Below, one piece after another: positions 55,027 through 64,000 of a stretch of DNA of 64,000 nucleotides. The translations under genes and the position numbers were made by a program. This DNA comes from Nostoc mirabile CHAB5784 (GTDB taxonomy: Bacteria > Cyanobacteriota > Cyanobacteriia > Cyanobacteriales > Nostocaceae): assembly GCF_020829645.1 (NCBI RefSeq), contig NZ_JAIVFS010000007.1:62001-126000 (forward strand), written 5' to 3'. How positions within the stretch are numbered: the stretch's first letter is position 1; every line of letters begins with the position of its first letter. The notes below the pieces were generated by a model. That model searched no databases and was not told where the DNA came from. It saw nothing but the letters and a program-made list of their open reading frames with translations.

Positions 55027-56332
55027 AGATTAATGCCTCTTCATATTTAACATTTAGCTTTTGACTCAACTGATAGGCAACTTCCCCACTCACATTTTGA
55101 TACAGTAGCCAGTTGCCCTGATATGTTGGTAATTGTCCAGATGCCAGCACCAAAGTACGTTCATATAGTTCCGGCCAGCGCTGCTTTACTGGTATTGCCA
55201 AACACTTTGTAGCAACATTGTAATGAACTTGGCAAGATGCACCATGATGATACAAAGCTAGAAAGCGCAAACCATACCAATCGCCTTGATGCCAAGTGTT
55301 AGTATTTTGGTTGTAAAAAAGGGTGTAGCGGAGATTTCGGTTTTCATCACACATCTGATACATCCCTGTTTCGTGAGGAATACCGCAGATTTGAAAATCA
55401 TCACCGTCAAAGTGCTTCCATTCCCACCGACTCGGCACAATTCCCGGCATATTCCTGAGATTTTGCTGCCAAGTAGCGATATCAGGTAGAATTTGAGCAA
55501 GTCGTGTGGATACTTCACCCGCATTGATGATGGGAAAATTATTTGCGATCGCATCAGGGTTATTCACCGCCAGTTGAATGCAGGGTGGTGCTTCCCCTCT
55601 GGGTTGGGGAGTAATAGATGCTACAATACCATGTTGTTCTAATTGTTTTAGTAAGCTGATATTGCGTTGCCCACACAGTATAAATTCTGAATTTTGCGAG
55701 TTAATTTTTACAATAGCTGAAGGAGCCGCCGACCATCTGGAACCGTCTAGTGAAGACTCAATATGTCCTAGTAAGCGCAACCGTCGTAAGATGCGTTTAG
55801 GTTCCTGAAGTTGGAGTGCATTGCAGCTTTTTTGAAAGGATTCCCAGCTACCATTGCCGAGGGTTGATAACCAGTATAGGAAGCGATCGCTATTTTGAGA
55901 AGATTTCACCCAATCAGCATCAGAATGATTAATAGAGTGTAATTCTGTTAATTCAAAGGGGTTCTCAGCACTGAGATTTTGTCTAGGTTCATAAGGGATA
56001 GGGCTGGTATAATCACGAACATCATGAGCTACACCAACCATAGGTTTTATCTCTTCATAAGTGAAGCCGCGATTCCCTGTGATAGGACGTTGAAAAAACG
56101 ATAACTTCAGTAAACTTGCTTGTAATTCTGTAGGTAATTCACCTACTTGGCAATTTTCAATTGCGAGAAAGAAACAAAACTCTTTCCGAGGTTTAGCTCC
56201 CTTTTCTACTCGCAAAAGCGGTATGATTTTACTAAGATTTTGACGTTGTACTTGTTCGGAAATTTGGTTGATTAGGTCTTGTGGGTTTCCCCGGTAATAA
56301 AATCCTGTATACCATCTTTGGACTTGTGGCAT
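55019..56332 (-). CDS. Unrecognised protein, second gene of the helicase operon
   Basis: The 437-residue soluble protein starts at ATG 56332 (MPQVQRWYTGFYYRGNP). I do not recognise the family. It has many Trp and aromatic residues, a segment resembling a winged helix (LQEPKRILRRLRLLGHIES) around residue 190, and a C-terminal half rich in strand and Trp (WHQGDWYGLRFLALYHHGAS). Its stop overlaps the GTG start of the helicase by 8 nt, so the two are translationally coupled and probably act together. The preceding gene ends 17 bp upstream. A helicase accessory or DNA-recognition role is likely only by context. Confidence 0.75.
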   Translation of the reverse strand: MPQVQRWYTGFYYRGNPQDLINQISEQVQRQNLSKIIPLLRVEKGAKPRKEFCFFLAIENCQVGELPTELQASLLKLSFFQRPITGNRGFTYEEIKPMVGVAHDVRDYTSPIPYEPRQNLSAENPFELTELHSINHSDADWVKSSQNSDRFLYWLSTLGNGSWESFQKSCNALQLQEPKRILRRLRLLGHIESSLDGSRWSAAPSAIVKINSQNSEFILCGQRNISLLKQLEQHGIVASITPQPRGEAPPCIQLAVNNPDAIANNFPIINAGEVSTRLAQILPDIATWQQNLRNMPGIVPSRWEWKHFDGDDFQICGIPHETGMYQMCDENRNLRYTLFYNQNTNTWHQGDWYGLRFLALYHHGASCQVHYNVATKCLAIPVKQRWPELYERTLVLASGQLPTYQGNWLLYQNVSGEVAYQLSQKLNVKYEEALICA

Positions 56333-56349
56333 AATGCACCATGTTGATT

Positions 56350-58044
56350 CTAAATCGTTGAGAATTTTTGCTCTATTACACTGCCACAAATATGATATGC
56401 ACAATCAATTTGGAACACTTCACAAGGCACATATTTTTCTATGGCAAGATCATCCCAATCTACAATTCTGACTAAACGTTGACTCGATTCACCTGCAAAA
56501 TTAGCTTCTATTAGATAATCACCAGGATGGCAAAAATTCAACGTTATAGAAGTATTTGCTATTTGTGAACTATCAACAATTACCTGATTATCAGATAATC
56601 GAGTTACTTTTAATTCTGCGTTACGGTAGAAGCCAAAAATAGTAATTTGTGGCCCATGATTCACAAGCCAAGCGCCAATTTTTGGTACGCGCAAGCCGCC
56701 AGAGAAACTGATTGATAATTTGACACTTGGTTGCAAAGCATACTTAAGAGTTTGATTTTTGATGAAGACTCCATCCCAAGCTTGAGAAACAACCATGCAC
56801 TGTTGAAGTTCTACCCATCCAGAATTGTTAAATATCGGCTGAGGTATACAACTCGACTTTAGTAAATGCTCATCTTGCAAGCGTTGAATATCACTGAGTA
56901 ATTCTTGTTTGCACAGGAGAATAAACTGAATACCTAATGATGGGGCTTGCCAAGATGCATAAGCTCCAGAATCAGGATTTTCAGGATCGGGAATTAGTAT
57001 CCAAAAGTCACGGGCAGGTAAAATTAGGTAATTTAGATCATCTGGAGAAGTAATTTGGTATTTAGCACCGTTATCTAACTGCTTCTGACTGACTGAATAC
57101 TCTAAAGGAAAATACCATCCAGGGCGTTCTTCTCTTAATGAGTGAGTATTATCTCCCTGTTTAAATTCTACTGATTCTAGCCTGCGTCCCCGTTGCTGCT
57201 TGGGGTAAAGATAATAATCTACCTGTCTTAAAAATGGATCTTCAGTGCGATATAAACCACAGAAAAGATGACGACTCCAAGTGCAATAATTATTCTTGTC
57301 TGCCGGAGGACATCCTTGAGCTTTCCACTGTTCATAAACTTGATGCAAAGCTTCCACAATCGCCTCATGGCGTTGCTTTTTTTCCGTCAGTAATTCTTTT
57401 AAATGGATGCCAAATCCCCCTGCTTCTTGGCGAACATGAGCAAACAAAGTTTGGGCATCCCATTCTGCTTGCCATTTCTTTTCTTGGAATAGTTTTCGCA
57501 ATCTGTCTTTATCAGTGCGACGCAGTAGGGATTGAGAAATAGGATAATTAATATAGGTAGCTGAACCACCACCTCGTTCTGCTGAAGGTAAAAATCTATG
57601 TTCCATTAGCCAACGATTCCACTCTCGCCAAAGGGGTTCTTCAGCTTCATTACCAAATTTCATCCCCAATGGACGAGCAAAACCAGGCAAGGCTAAAATC
57701 TCTCGTAAGCGTTTGAAATAATTAGTTTCTGATGTATTTTCTTCTTGAGCCATTTGTGAAGCGGCTAAAATTGTAGCGCATAAAAAAGCAACTCCTTTGG
57801 GTAATCCTTGCGAATCACGTCCTTTTAAATGCTGCAAATTAACCTGTCCCTCAAAGATGACTTTTCTTTTGACTGCTGTGCAGAAGTCATCAACCCAAGT
57901 ACCACTTGTAGATGATTGCCCAAAATGATAGCCAATACGTTCTATTACATCTTCATCAACGCTCAAATAAATTTTTGTACCGTGTGGTGTACCTTTGATA
58001 AAATAATCAATTAAAGCCTGATTCCAATCTGTATAATTCGCCAT
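56350..58044 (-). CDS. Unrecognised protein, first gene of the helicase operon
   Basis: The 564-residue soluble protein starts at ATG 58044. The N-terminal half is helical and aromatic (NQALIDYFIKGTPHGTKIYL; WREWNRWLMEHRFLPS). The middle includes KGVAFLCATILAAS, and the C-terminal 120 residues look like an immunoglobulin-like beta domain (ITIFGFYRNAELKVTRLSDN; FCHPGDYLIEANFAGES). No nuclease or ATPase motif is visible. It leads the operon with the helicase, which places it in the same system. There are 17 bp to the next gene. It may be a sensor or substrate-binding subunit, but this is inference. Confidence 0.75.
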   Translation of the reverse strand: MANYTDWNQALIDYFIKGTPHGTKIYLSVDEDVIERIGYHFGQSSTSGTWVDDFCTAVKRKVIFEGQVNLQHLKGRDSQGLPKGVAFLCATILAASQMAQEENTSETNYFKRLREILALPGFARPLGMKFGNEAEEPLWREWNRWLMEHRFLPSAERGGGSATYINYPISQSLLRRTDKDRLRKLFQEKKWQAEWDAQTLFAHVRQEAGGFGIHLKELLTEKKQRHEAIVEALHQVYEQWKAQGCPPADKNNYCTWSRHLFCGLYRTEDPFLRQVDYYLYPKQQRGRRLESVEFKQGDNTHSLREERPGWYFPLEYSVSQKQLDNGAKYQITSPDDLNYLILPARDFWILIPDPENPDSGAYASWQAPSLGIQFILLCKQELLSDIQRLQDEHLLKSSCIPQPIFNNSGWVELQQCMVVSQAWDGVFIKNQTLKYALQPSVKLSISFSGGLRVPKIGAWLVNHGPQITIFGFYRNAELKVTRLSDNQVIVDSSQIANTSITLNFCHPGDYLIEANFAGESSQRLVRIVDWDDLAIEKYVPCEVFQIDCAYHICGSVIEQKFSTI

Positions 58045-58754
58045 TCGGGTTTAGTGCAAGCGCTCGTTAAATCACCATGATTGGTGATAATTTTTATAGT
58101 GTAAGTAGGCACTTAAAAATTTAATTGGAAATGATGTTTTATAACACAGGCAATCATTGATGAGGGCTTGCTGTTTGCTTCGCCACTCAATCAAATATTT
58201 TATTTCCAACTTAAAAATTATTATAAAGCTATAATAGCTACCAGTGCATACGTAATTTAACGTAAACTACTAGTCGTCTATCTAAGTTAAATTATCAACA
58301 AAAAGAATTCGTTATGCCTTAAAAAGCTGAAATTAAAAGTATAAAATTTTACTCATATTCATGAAGATTTGAACAAATATCATATTTTCGTTTGCGATCG
58401 CGGTCATTTTCTAACCTATGACTAAAAATTAGCTGTATTTCTGACTGTGTTAAACCCGTTTGGCAGACAATACGCTTGGGTTAAGGATAATCGTAGGTTG
58501 GGTGGAACTTAAGTGTTACCCAACAAACCCGCGTCGTAGGTTGGGTTTCGTTCCTCCAACGCCACTTGCTTCTCCCAAGGGGAGACGCTGCGCGAACAAG
58601 TCGGGAAACCGCAAGGGCGCAGTGGCTCCCCAACCTACGCAGTTTATGGTTTTTGGCGCTAACTGAACTGTATTGGTTTGGCAGAGGGCAAAAAATATAT
58701 TTTCTTCCTCCTGCCTCCACTCTTGAACTGCCCTCTGCCTTTCTTCGGTAATTT
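58045..58754. other. 710-bp gap upstream of the helicase operon, repeat-containing
   Basis: The left half (58045-58460) is AT-rich and should contain the promoter of the operon. The right half contains the dispersed element at 58468-58676. No gene is seen. Confidence 0.5.
58468..58676. repeat. GTAGGTTGGGTT dispersed element, copy 2, carrying a nested insertion
   Basis: It begins CAATACGCTTGGGTTAAGG and ends AACTGAACTGTATTGG, as in the copy at 22409, but is 72 bp longer. The excess lies between TTTCGTTCCTCCAAC and CCAACCTACGCAG and contains GGGGAGACGCTGCGCGAAC, the core of the GC-rich dispersed repeats seen elsewhere. Confidence 0.8.
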
Positions 58755-58952
58755 TTAGAGATTTTCTCGTGTCCGTTTTGCTTCTATTAGTTTTTCCAGT
58801 TCACCAATTTCATCTATGGTATAAAACTTTGGGTTAGGTTCAGCGTTAATTTTATCCATTAGAGCGTGAAAAGCTTCTGTATCATTACGATTCTCTAATA
58901 AATAACGTTTTAACTCTATTTTACTCATTGCTGCAAACTTAGGCTTGGTCAT
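58755..58952 (-). CDS. DUF6887-like small protein
   Basis: The 65-residue protein begins MTKPKFAAMSKIELKRYLLE and continues NDTEAFHALMDKINAEPN, the pattern of DUF6887, a small cyanobacterial family that is typically paired with DUF6888. ATG 58952 overlaps the stop of the preceding gene in ATGA, so it is coupled. An in-frame ATG 15 bp upstream is less likely. Function is unknown; its pairing suggests a toxin-antitoxin-like role. Confidence 0.8.
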   Translation of the reverse strand: MTKPKFAAMSKIELKRYLLENRNDTEAFHALMDKINAEPNPKFYTIDEIGELEKLIEAKRTRENL

Positions 58953-59131
58953 TCGTCGTATCTCCATTTACCATTAGGGTTAATTACAATACCAGTTTCA
59001 TCACCAGCCAAGATATAGATGTCTCCTGTTCGTTCATCTAATCTGACTATAAAGATAGGTAGTAGAAACGTTGTGAGGTTTTGGCAGAGGATAAAACAAA
59101 TCAAATTTTGTTTGGGTGTAGGATACCTCAT
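58949..59131 (-). CDS. DUF6888-like small protein
   Basis: The 60-residue protein has CFILCQNLTTFLLPIFIVRL at the N-terminus and ends TGDIYILAGDETGIVINPNG, the conserved core of DUF6888. ATG 59131 shares one base with the TGA of the RHH gene (TGATG), and its own TGA overlaps the DUF6887 start. Family function is unknown. Confidence 0.8.
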   Translation of the reverse strand: MRYPTPKQNLICFILCQNLTTFLLPIFIVRLDERTGDIYILAGDETGIVINPNGKWRYDE

Positions 59132-59316
59132 CAAGGTTGACTTACCTTTTTGATTGCCGCATCACACCACATCCTGACAGCTTCTTCCATTGCCTCACTG
59201 TGCCCTATTTCTAACTCAAGAGCTAGCTGTTTGAAAATTTTAACTAAATCCTTGGGCAGATAGGCAGCACTTTGGGTGTAATCGCCGTGGGTGCGTTTGT
59301 TAATTCGAGTTTCCAT
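59131..59316 (-). CDS. Small antitoxin-like DNA-binding protein (RHH type)
   Basis: The 61-residue protein begins METRINKRTHGDYTQSAAYL and continues PKDLVKIFKQLALELEIGHS, then EAVRMWCDAA. The short N-terminal strand followed by two helices looks like a ribbon-helix-helix or CopG-type repressor. It leads the coupled three-gene unit, as antitoxin genes usually do, and may autoregulate it. No DNA-binding residue is diagnostic, so the assignment is moderate. Confidence 0.6.
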   Translation of the reverse strand: METRINKRTHGDYTQSAAYLPKDLVKIFKQLALELEIGHSEAMEEAVRMWCDAAIKKVSQP

Positions 59317-59621
59317 GATGAAAAAAGTTAATCTGCTGTTCTGCTAGCATACTAGCTCATATCCCCTAGATTGCACTCTATAGCACGTAATTCTGACCAC
59401 ACCCAAAAATCTCCCCAATTTTTCACTATTTCGCCAGTGCTACGCCGAAATAAAATCGCTAAAATTAAGTACCCACAGAAGTATTAACAGGAGATAATAA
59501 TAAGCTCACACCACCCTTAGCTATTGTCCCATCAACCATTACAGAACTTATTCTGGCTTGGTTTAGGTAATTCACTTCACAGTCACAGGGTCAAATTTTG
59601 CAAGTTGTTCTGAACCAAACC
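59317..59621. other. Divergent gap before the GH15 gene
   Basis: The 305-bp gap holds the promoters of the small-gene operon (minus) and the GH15 gene (plus). I see no repeat or small gene. Confidence 0.4.
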
Positions 59622-62600
59622 ATGAAAACATCTACCAAATTGCGAGCTAGTCTAGACTATTACTACCAGCAAATCAAAACAATCATCCTGACTCGGCAGA
59701 ATCCGATTACTGGTTTACTACCTGCGAGTACAGCGATTACAGCCCACGGCGATTATACTGATGCCTGGGTGCGAGACAATGTTTACAGCATCTTGGCAGT
59801 TTGGGGTTTAGGACTTGCATACCGCAAGATTGACGACGACAAAGGACGCATCTATGAACTAGAACACAGTGTCATCAAACTGATGCGCGGATTGTTGTTT
59901 GCGATGATGCGACAGGCTCATAAAGTAGAGACATTTAAACATACTCAGTCGCTACTAGATGGACTGCACGCCAAATATAATACCGCGACTGGTGATATTG
60001 TTGTTGGCGATGATGAATGGGGACATTTGCAACTTGATGCCACATCTATATTTTTGCTGATATTGGCGCAAATGACCGCAGCCGGATTGCAAATAATTTA
60101 TACGATTGATGAAGTGAATTTCGTCCAAAATTTAGTTTACTACATTGGACGAGCTTACCGCACACCAGATTATGGCATTTGGGAACGTGGTAATAAAATT
60201 AATCGGGGTAGTGCTGAGTTAAATGCCAGTTCTGTAGGCATGGCAAAAGCTGCTTTAGAAGCTATCAACGGACTGGATTTGTTTGGCGTGCATGGTAGTC
60301 AAGCATCGGTAATTCATGTGCTACCAGATGAAATCGCCCGCGCCCGGATTACCTTAGAATCCTTATTACCGAGAGAATCTGGTTCCAAAGAAATTGATGC
60401 GGCGCTGTTGAGTATTATTAGTTATCCTGCCTTTGCAGTGGAAGATTTGGAGTTACGCGATCGCACTTTAAACGATATTATCAACAAACTTGCAGGTAAA
60501 TACGGCTGCAAACGCTTTCTGCGTGATGGACACCAAACCGTTTTAGAAGATAGTCAGCGCTTACACTACGAACCGTGGGAACTCAAGCAATTTGAGCATA
60601 TTGAATGCGAATGGCCGTTATTTTTCACTTATTTAGTTCTAGATGGATTATTTCGCGGCGAACAAGAACAAGTTAAAAAATACCAAAACCTTTTAGAATC
60701 ATTACTTATAGAACAAAATGGTTTGCGTTTATTGCCAGAACTTTATTATGTTCCCGCAGAAAACATAAAGGCAGAAAAATTAGCACCTCAAACACAACCA
60801 CGTTTGCCCAATGAAAATATTCCCTTAGTGTGGGCGCAGAGTTTATATTTTCTCGGTGAAATGTTGAGTGAAGGGTTATTAGCGGTTGGTGATATCGACC
60901 CTTTAGGAAGACATTTGTGTGTGGGTAAACAGCGCGAGGCATTGGTACAAATTGCCTTGTTAGCAGAAGATGAAGATTTACAAACGAAACTAGAAGTTCA
61001 CGGAATTGAAGCGCAAACACCCGCCCAAGTAGAACCGATTCAAGTGAGAAAAGCTGGAGAATTTTCAGCTATTTATACCCAAATTGGACGTAACAATAAA
61101 CTTGGTTTAACTGGGCGGCCAGTGCGGCGGCTGCGGAGTTTGACAACATCTAGAATCTTTCGGATTAGCGGTGAAACAATTGTATTTTTGCCTTCATTTT
61201 CAGACTCTCAACAGTTTTACTTAACCCTTGATTACCATTTTCTGCTGGATCAAATTAGAAGCGAACTAGCTTACATTCAAAAATATTGGAGCGATTTAGG
61301 TCGTCCTACCTTAACTTTAATGTTGACGCACACCATGTTAGAAGCTGGTTCGGAAGCATTACTAGAACTGATGCAAGAACTGAAAGATGGTGTTTGTAAC
61401 GGTGTGCGGGTGAAATTAGGGCGGCTAAATCAGCTAATGCTAACAGCTGGAATCCAAAGAATTGATTTTCTTCCCAATGCAGAATTTTCGCGATCGCCAG
61501 TAAAAAATGCTAGCCCACGTTGCTATTATCTAGCTTATCATCCTGAGAAAAACTGGCGCTTAGGACATACCCAAGAATTTCAAATGGAGTATGAAACTAA
61601 CTTCGGATTATTACTTTCTTATTTGCGTTCATCAGAAAATATCTACGAGCAAATTGAGTTATTGCAAACTTTAACTCGATTGCAAGGAATGAAATTTGAT
61701 ACAGGGTATGGAGGCCCAGGATATCCCGTCACCGTAGCCGATTTACTAGATGAAGTTTACACCAAAGCTGGAGATTTAGGCATTTGGGCAGTAGTGCGTC
61801 GGGCTGCGGGGTTACGGCAAATGGTTGATATCAGCCTATCAGATGCAGTAACGAGTATTTTGGTGCGAGGTAAGCAAATTGCTGTGGGTAAAGCTTACAG
61901 TGAAGCGTCCTTGATTAGCGTACCCATGTCCCACGATGAAATTGCCGATAAAATTAATCATTTTTGTCGTGAGGATATCCGCGATCGCGTCCTAACACAA
62001 GAGATTTTAATCTATCTTGGTATCTTAATTCGCTCAGAACCCGGACTATTCCAGGGACTATTAACGCTGAGAGTCGGCTATCTGATCTTATTGATCACCA
62101 GCGAACTAGCGCGGGAATTGCATGTCACTCAAGATGAAGGTTACGATCACTTAATGCAACTTTCACCCTTTGAAGTTAAAGTGCGCTTGCGTCAGGTATT
62201 AACTGGATATACTGGCATGAGTAACCTGTTGCGCCAGCAAGAATCACTGCACGTCAAACAAAAAGAAAGTGATATTGCTTGGGTGGTGCTACCAGGAATC
62301 GCCGAAGGGATAGAAGTTCCGCCGGGCGGTTGGCGACGGTTTCGCCAAGCCGAGGGTGCGACGGGGCGCGTACCAAAAGAATTTTTTAAGCAAGTTTGGC
62401 TATTAATGCAACATTGCAAGGGTCTAGTTATTGGAGATAAATTAGAGCGCCGCAATCGTTTAGATAGTGAGATAATGTTGTCGGAGATGACAGCCGGGGA
62501 AAGAAATTTTGCTCTGTTAGTTGAGCATTTGCTGAATAAAATCGAAGCTCCAGAATATCGCCAAGTTAATATTGAAGCATTAATCGAATTAGCTGCGATC

Positions 62601-62828
62601 GCAGCCAATAATCCTAAGCTGCAAATTGAAGAATATATCGTGTTGGATGTATTAATTGGCCATGCAGTGCGATTGGCGTGGCTGGAAAACCATACTCATC
62701 GCAGCGATCGGTATGATGAGGATAAGGCGAGTGCGTGGCGATCGTTTTACAATACCTCTCCTAGAGATTGTGCTAGTTATATTTTGAAGGCATTCAGGTT
62801 CTTGACGGAATTTGTGAAGGATTTTTAA
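59622..62828 (+). CDS. GH15-like protein (phosphorylase kinase alpha/beta related)
   Basis: This large protein (1068 residues from ATG 59622; a TTG 24 bp upstream is possible) has an N-terminal (alpha/alpha)6 domain of the glycoside hydrolase 15 family. Signature parts are GDYTDAWVRDNVYSILAVWG, DDEWGHLQLDATSIFLLILA and RGSAELNASSVGMAKAALEA. The long C-terminal half is related to phosphorylase kinase alpha/beta subunits (KPBB). Members in cyanobacteria are probably glucan-active or regulatory, but activity is unproven. No partner gene is adjacent. Confidence 0.88.
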   Translation: MKTSTKLRASLDYYYQQIKTIILTRQNPITGLLPASTAITAHGDYTDAWVRDNVYSILAVWGLGLAYRKIDDDKGRIYELEHSVIKLMRGLLFAMMRQAHKVETFKHTQSLLDGLHAKYNTATGDIVVGDDEWGHLQLDATSIFLLILAQMTAAGLQIIYTIDEVNFVQNLVYYIGRAYRTPDYGIWERGNKINRGSAELNASSVGMAKAALEAINGLDLFGVHGSQASVIHVLPDEIARARITLESLLPRESGSKEIDAALLSIISYPAFAVEDLELRDRTLNDIINKLAGKYGCKRFLRDGHQTVLEDSQRLHYEPWELKQFEHIECEWPLFFTYLVLDGLFRGEQEQVKKYQNLLESLLIEQNGLRLLPELYYVPAENIKAEKLAPQTQPRLPNENIPLVWAQSLYFLGEMLSEGLLAVGDIDPLGRHLCVGKQREALVQIALLAEDEDLQTKLEVHGIEAQTPAQVEPIQVRKAGEFSAIYTQIGRNNKLGLTGRPVRRLRSLTTSRIFRISGETIVFLPSFSDSQQFYLTLDYHFLLDQIRSELAYIQKYWSDLGRPTLTLMLTHTMLEAGSEALLELMQELKDGVCNGVRVKLGRLNQLMLTAGIQRIDFLPNAEFSRSPVKNASPRCYYLAYHPEKNWRLGHTQEFQMEYETNFGLLLSYLRSSENIYEQIELLQTLTRLQGMKFDTGYGGPGYPVTVADLLDEVYTKAGDLGIWAVVRRAAGLRQMVDISLSDAVTSILVRGKQIAVGKAYSEASLISVPMSHDEIADKINHFCREDIRDRVLTQEILIYLGILIRSEPGLFQGLLTLRVGYLILLITSELARELHVTQDEGYDHLMQLSPFEVKVRLRQVLTGYTGMSNLLRQQESLHVKQKESDIAWVVLPGIAEGIEVPPGGWRRFRQAEGATGRVPKEFFKQVWLLMQHCKGLVIGDKLERRNRLDSEIMLSEMTAGERNFALLVEHLLNKIEAPEYRQVNIEALIELAAIAANNPKLQIEEYIVLDVLIGHAVRLAWLENHTHRSDRYDEDKASAWRSFYNTSPRDCASYILKAFRFLTEFVKDF

Positions 62829-62901
62829 ACGCAGAGGAACGCAGAGGGAACGCATAGGCGCTAAAAATAAAGAAGATATACTGAAAAACGAGTTCTTAAG
62901 A

Positions 62902-63366
62902 TTGGGAGTAACTCATGTTTCTATAGGAAAGAACGCACAATGGAAAACACATCTTAATTTAGGTAAGCGAACCAACCAAAGTTTTACTCAAATACCCCAC
63001 GCGAGATTTATCGAAATGCTGACCCGGAAACTAGAACGAGTTGGCATTACCGTTGTAGTAAACGAAGAAAGCTATACGAGCCGCGCTTCGTTTATTGATT
63101 GGGACAATATCCCAACTTATAACACCAACAATAAAATAAATCACACCTTTTCAGGAAGGCGCATCAAAAGAGCGTGGTATGTAAGTAAAAATGGTTTTAA
63201 AATTCATGCCGACGTAAATGGAGCATTTAACATCGGCAGAAAAAGTAATCCTGAAGGGTTCGACACTCTCTTGTCTATTCTAAGGGATAGGGGATGTCTG
63301 GTAGTACATCCAAGGCGGATAACTCCACTATTTAAGCGTGTCCATGCTAAAAGTAAGGTTGCTTAA
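62902..63366 (+). pseudogene. TnpB (IS200/IS605 family) remnant, 3' half
   Basis: The frame encodes the C-terminal part of a TnpB transposon nuclease. SIGKNAQWKTHLNLGKRTNQ and IPHARFIEMLTRKLERVGI are the central RuvC-II region; VVNEESYTSRASFID, FSGRRIKRAWYVSKNG and IHADVNGAFNIGRKS are the end with the last RuvC Asp. The first RuvC Asp and the N-terminal 200 or more residues are absent. Upstream DNA is unrelated AACGCAGAGG-type repeat, so it is a truncated remnant. No tnpA is visible. Confidence 0.85.
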
Positions 63367-63540
63367 ATCTAGGTTACATACGTCTGACTATATTTGACTA
63401 TGTGATTTGGAACTATTAAACGCATAGCGAACAACCTCTAACTTCCCCTCCGCGTTCCTACCCTGCGGGAAGGCGAAGCGCCTATGCGTTGAAAAAAATA
63501 TCCCCCACCTCAGATTCCAAAAGCAGGGGTTTTGTTAAAT
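63367..63540. other. Gap with part of a dispersed repeat
   Basis: CGCGTTCCTACCCTGCGGGA followed by GGCGAAGCGCCTATGCG (near 63450-63490) is a GC-rich dispersed repeat of the type found elsewhere in the window. It echoes the GAACGCATAGGCGC at about 62848 just upstream of the TnpB remnant. Confidence 0.5.
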
Positions 63541-63855
63541 TTACTTAACAGAAACAGAATCAACATCAATAGTGCTTCCAGTAGAGGTAGAACCCTCACT
63601 GGTATTAGATGCTTCAGTACCCACCTCACCCTTACGAGCTTTCCAGCCCTCAATTACTAGCCCAGACACCTCAGAAACTAGCAGAGTCAAAAGGAAAACA
63701 TCATCAATCTGTCCCACAACGGGTACAAAATCTGGAAGAATATCAAATGGGCTGACCAAATAAGCCAAGGTTCCTAAAATTACCCACCAACGGTACTTGG
63801 GGTTACGAAGCAAATTGCGATACCAGCTGTAAAGTGATTCGATTGAAAATTTCAT
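63541..63855 (-). CDS. YkvA family (DUF1232) membrane protein
   Basis: The 104-residue protein has the YkvA/DUF1232 signature: WWVILGTLAYLVSPFDILPD followed by FVPVVGQIDDVFLLTLLVSE. Two short hydrophobic segments are predicted. The C-terminus is a Ser/Thr/Glu-rich tail (TEASNTSEGSTSTGST), perhaps specific to this lineage. The family's role is unknown. The ATG at 63855 is preceded by GGAGGTTC, a good Shine-Dalgarno. Confidence 0.92.
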   Translation of the reverse strand: MKFSIESLYSWYRNLLRNPKYRWWVILGTLAYLVSPFDILPDFVPVVGQIDDVFLLTLLVSEVSGLVIEGWKARKGEVGTEASNTSEGSTSTGSTIDVDSVSVK

Positions 63856-64000
63856 ATTTTGAACCTCCAGTTATCTTTAATTTTGACAAATTATCCTATA
63901 AATTGCCGGTGGGAATAACCGCCCTAGTTAGTCTGGAAGACGCTACTCGTAATGACATACGTTTTGAAGCAGATGTTGAACTTTTTGCTTAATTTATGGT

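Overview
The window looks like the chromosome of a filamentous, heterocyst-type cyanobacterium of the Nostoc/Anabaena group. GCGATCGC (HIP1-like) palindromes are everywhere, heptanucleotide and longer tandem repeats fill many gaps, and the gene set includes a high-light-inducible (Hlip) protein, cytochrome c6, a cyanobacterial SigA, Uma2 nucleases and DUF6887/DUF6888 genes. I see no rRNA, tRNA or CRISPR array.

Layout. 0-14 kb is mostly housekeeping: Uma2 nuclease, miaA, gyrB split by a 435-residue HNH intein, a fasciclin lipoprotein, a 2.1 kb repeat-rich gap, sigA, hli, a GNAT gene and a gyrase/topo IV A subunit. 14-22 kb has a TPR protein, a small exported protein and a four-gene tripartite exporter (adaptor, MacB-like permease, ATPase, TolC-like protein) interrupted by a 21-bp tandem repeat. 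22-31 kb is an accessory patchwork: two divergent methyltransferases, a frameshifted Uma2 gene, an orphan DUF433 antitoxin with a truncated toxin, an aldo/keto reductase, cytochrome c6, and further arrays of 21-bp and 39-bp repeats. 31-35 kb holds small membrane proteins, a ferredoxin and tex. 37-40 kb is a four-gene cluster (two small SMR/EamA proteins, an FAD oxidoreductase and a dolichol-phosphate-type GT2) that looks like a lipid-linked sugar pathway. 40.4-42.1 kb is a ParA-HEPN gene pair. 42-49 kb holds tldD, pmbA, a pentapeptide protein, pyrB and mgtE. 49-58 kb is a three-gene defence-like operon: two unrecognised proteins and a giant DUF1998 helicase resembling DruE of Druantia. 58.7-59.3 kb has three translationally coupled small genes. 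The end has a GH15-type protein, a TnpB remnant and a YkvA protein.

The best candidates for an undescribed system are the helicase operon (49162-58044) and the ParA-HEPN pair (40399-42070). The helicase gene carries one in-frame TGA that separates the C-terminal DUF1998/cysteine part, plus a frame-preserving 144-bp repeat insertion between 12-bp direct repeats. It may therefore be a recently inactivated defence gene.

A second theme is repeat invasion of genes. Dispersed palindromic repeats sit in frame inside pyrB, the gyrase A gene, a TPR gene, a TolC signal peptide, an exported methyltransferase and the helicase. MITE-like elements with AGGACTTACGCA ends occur at three places, once nested inside another repeat. 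All functions are inferred by reading the sequence; no database search was run.
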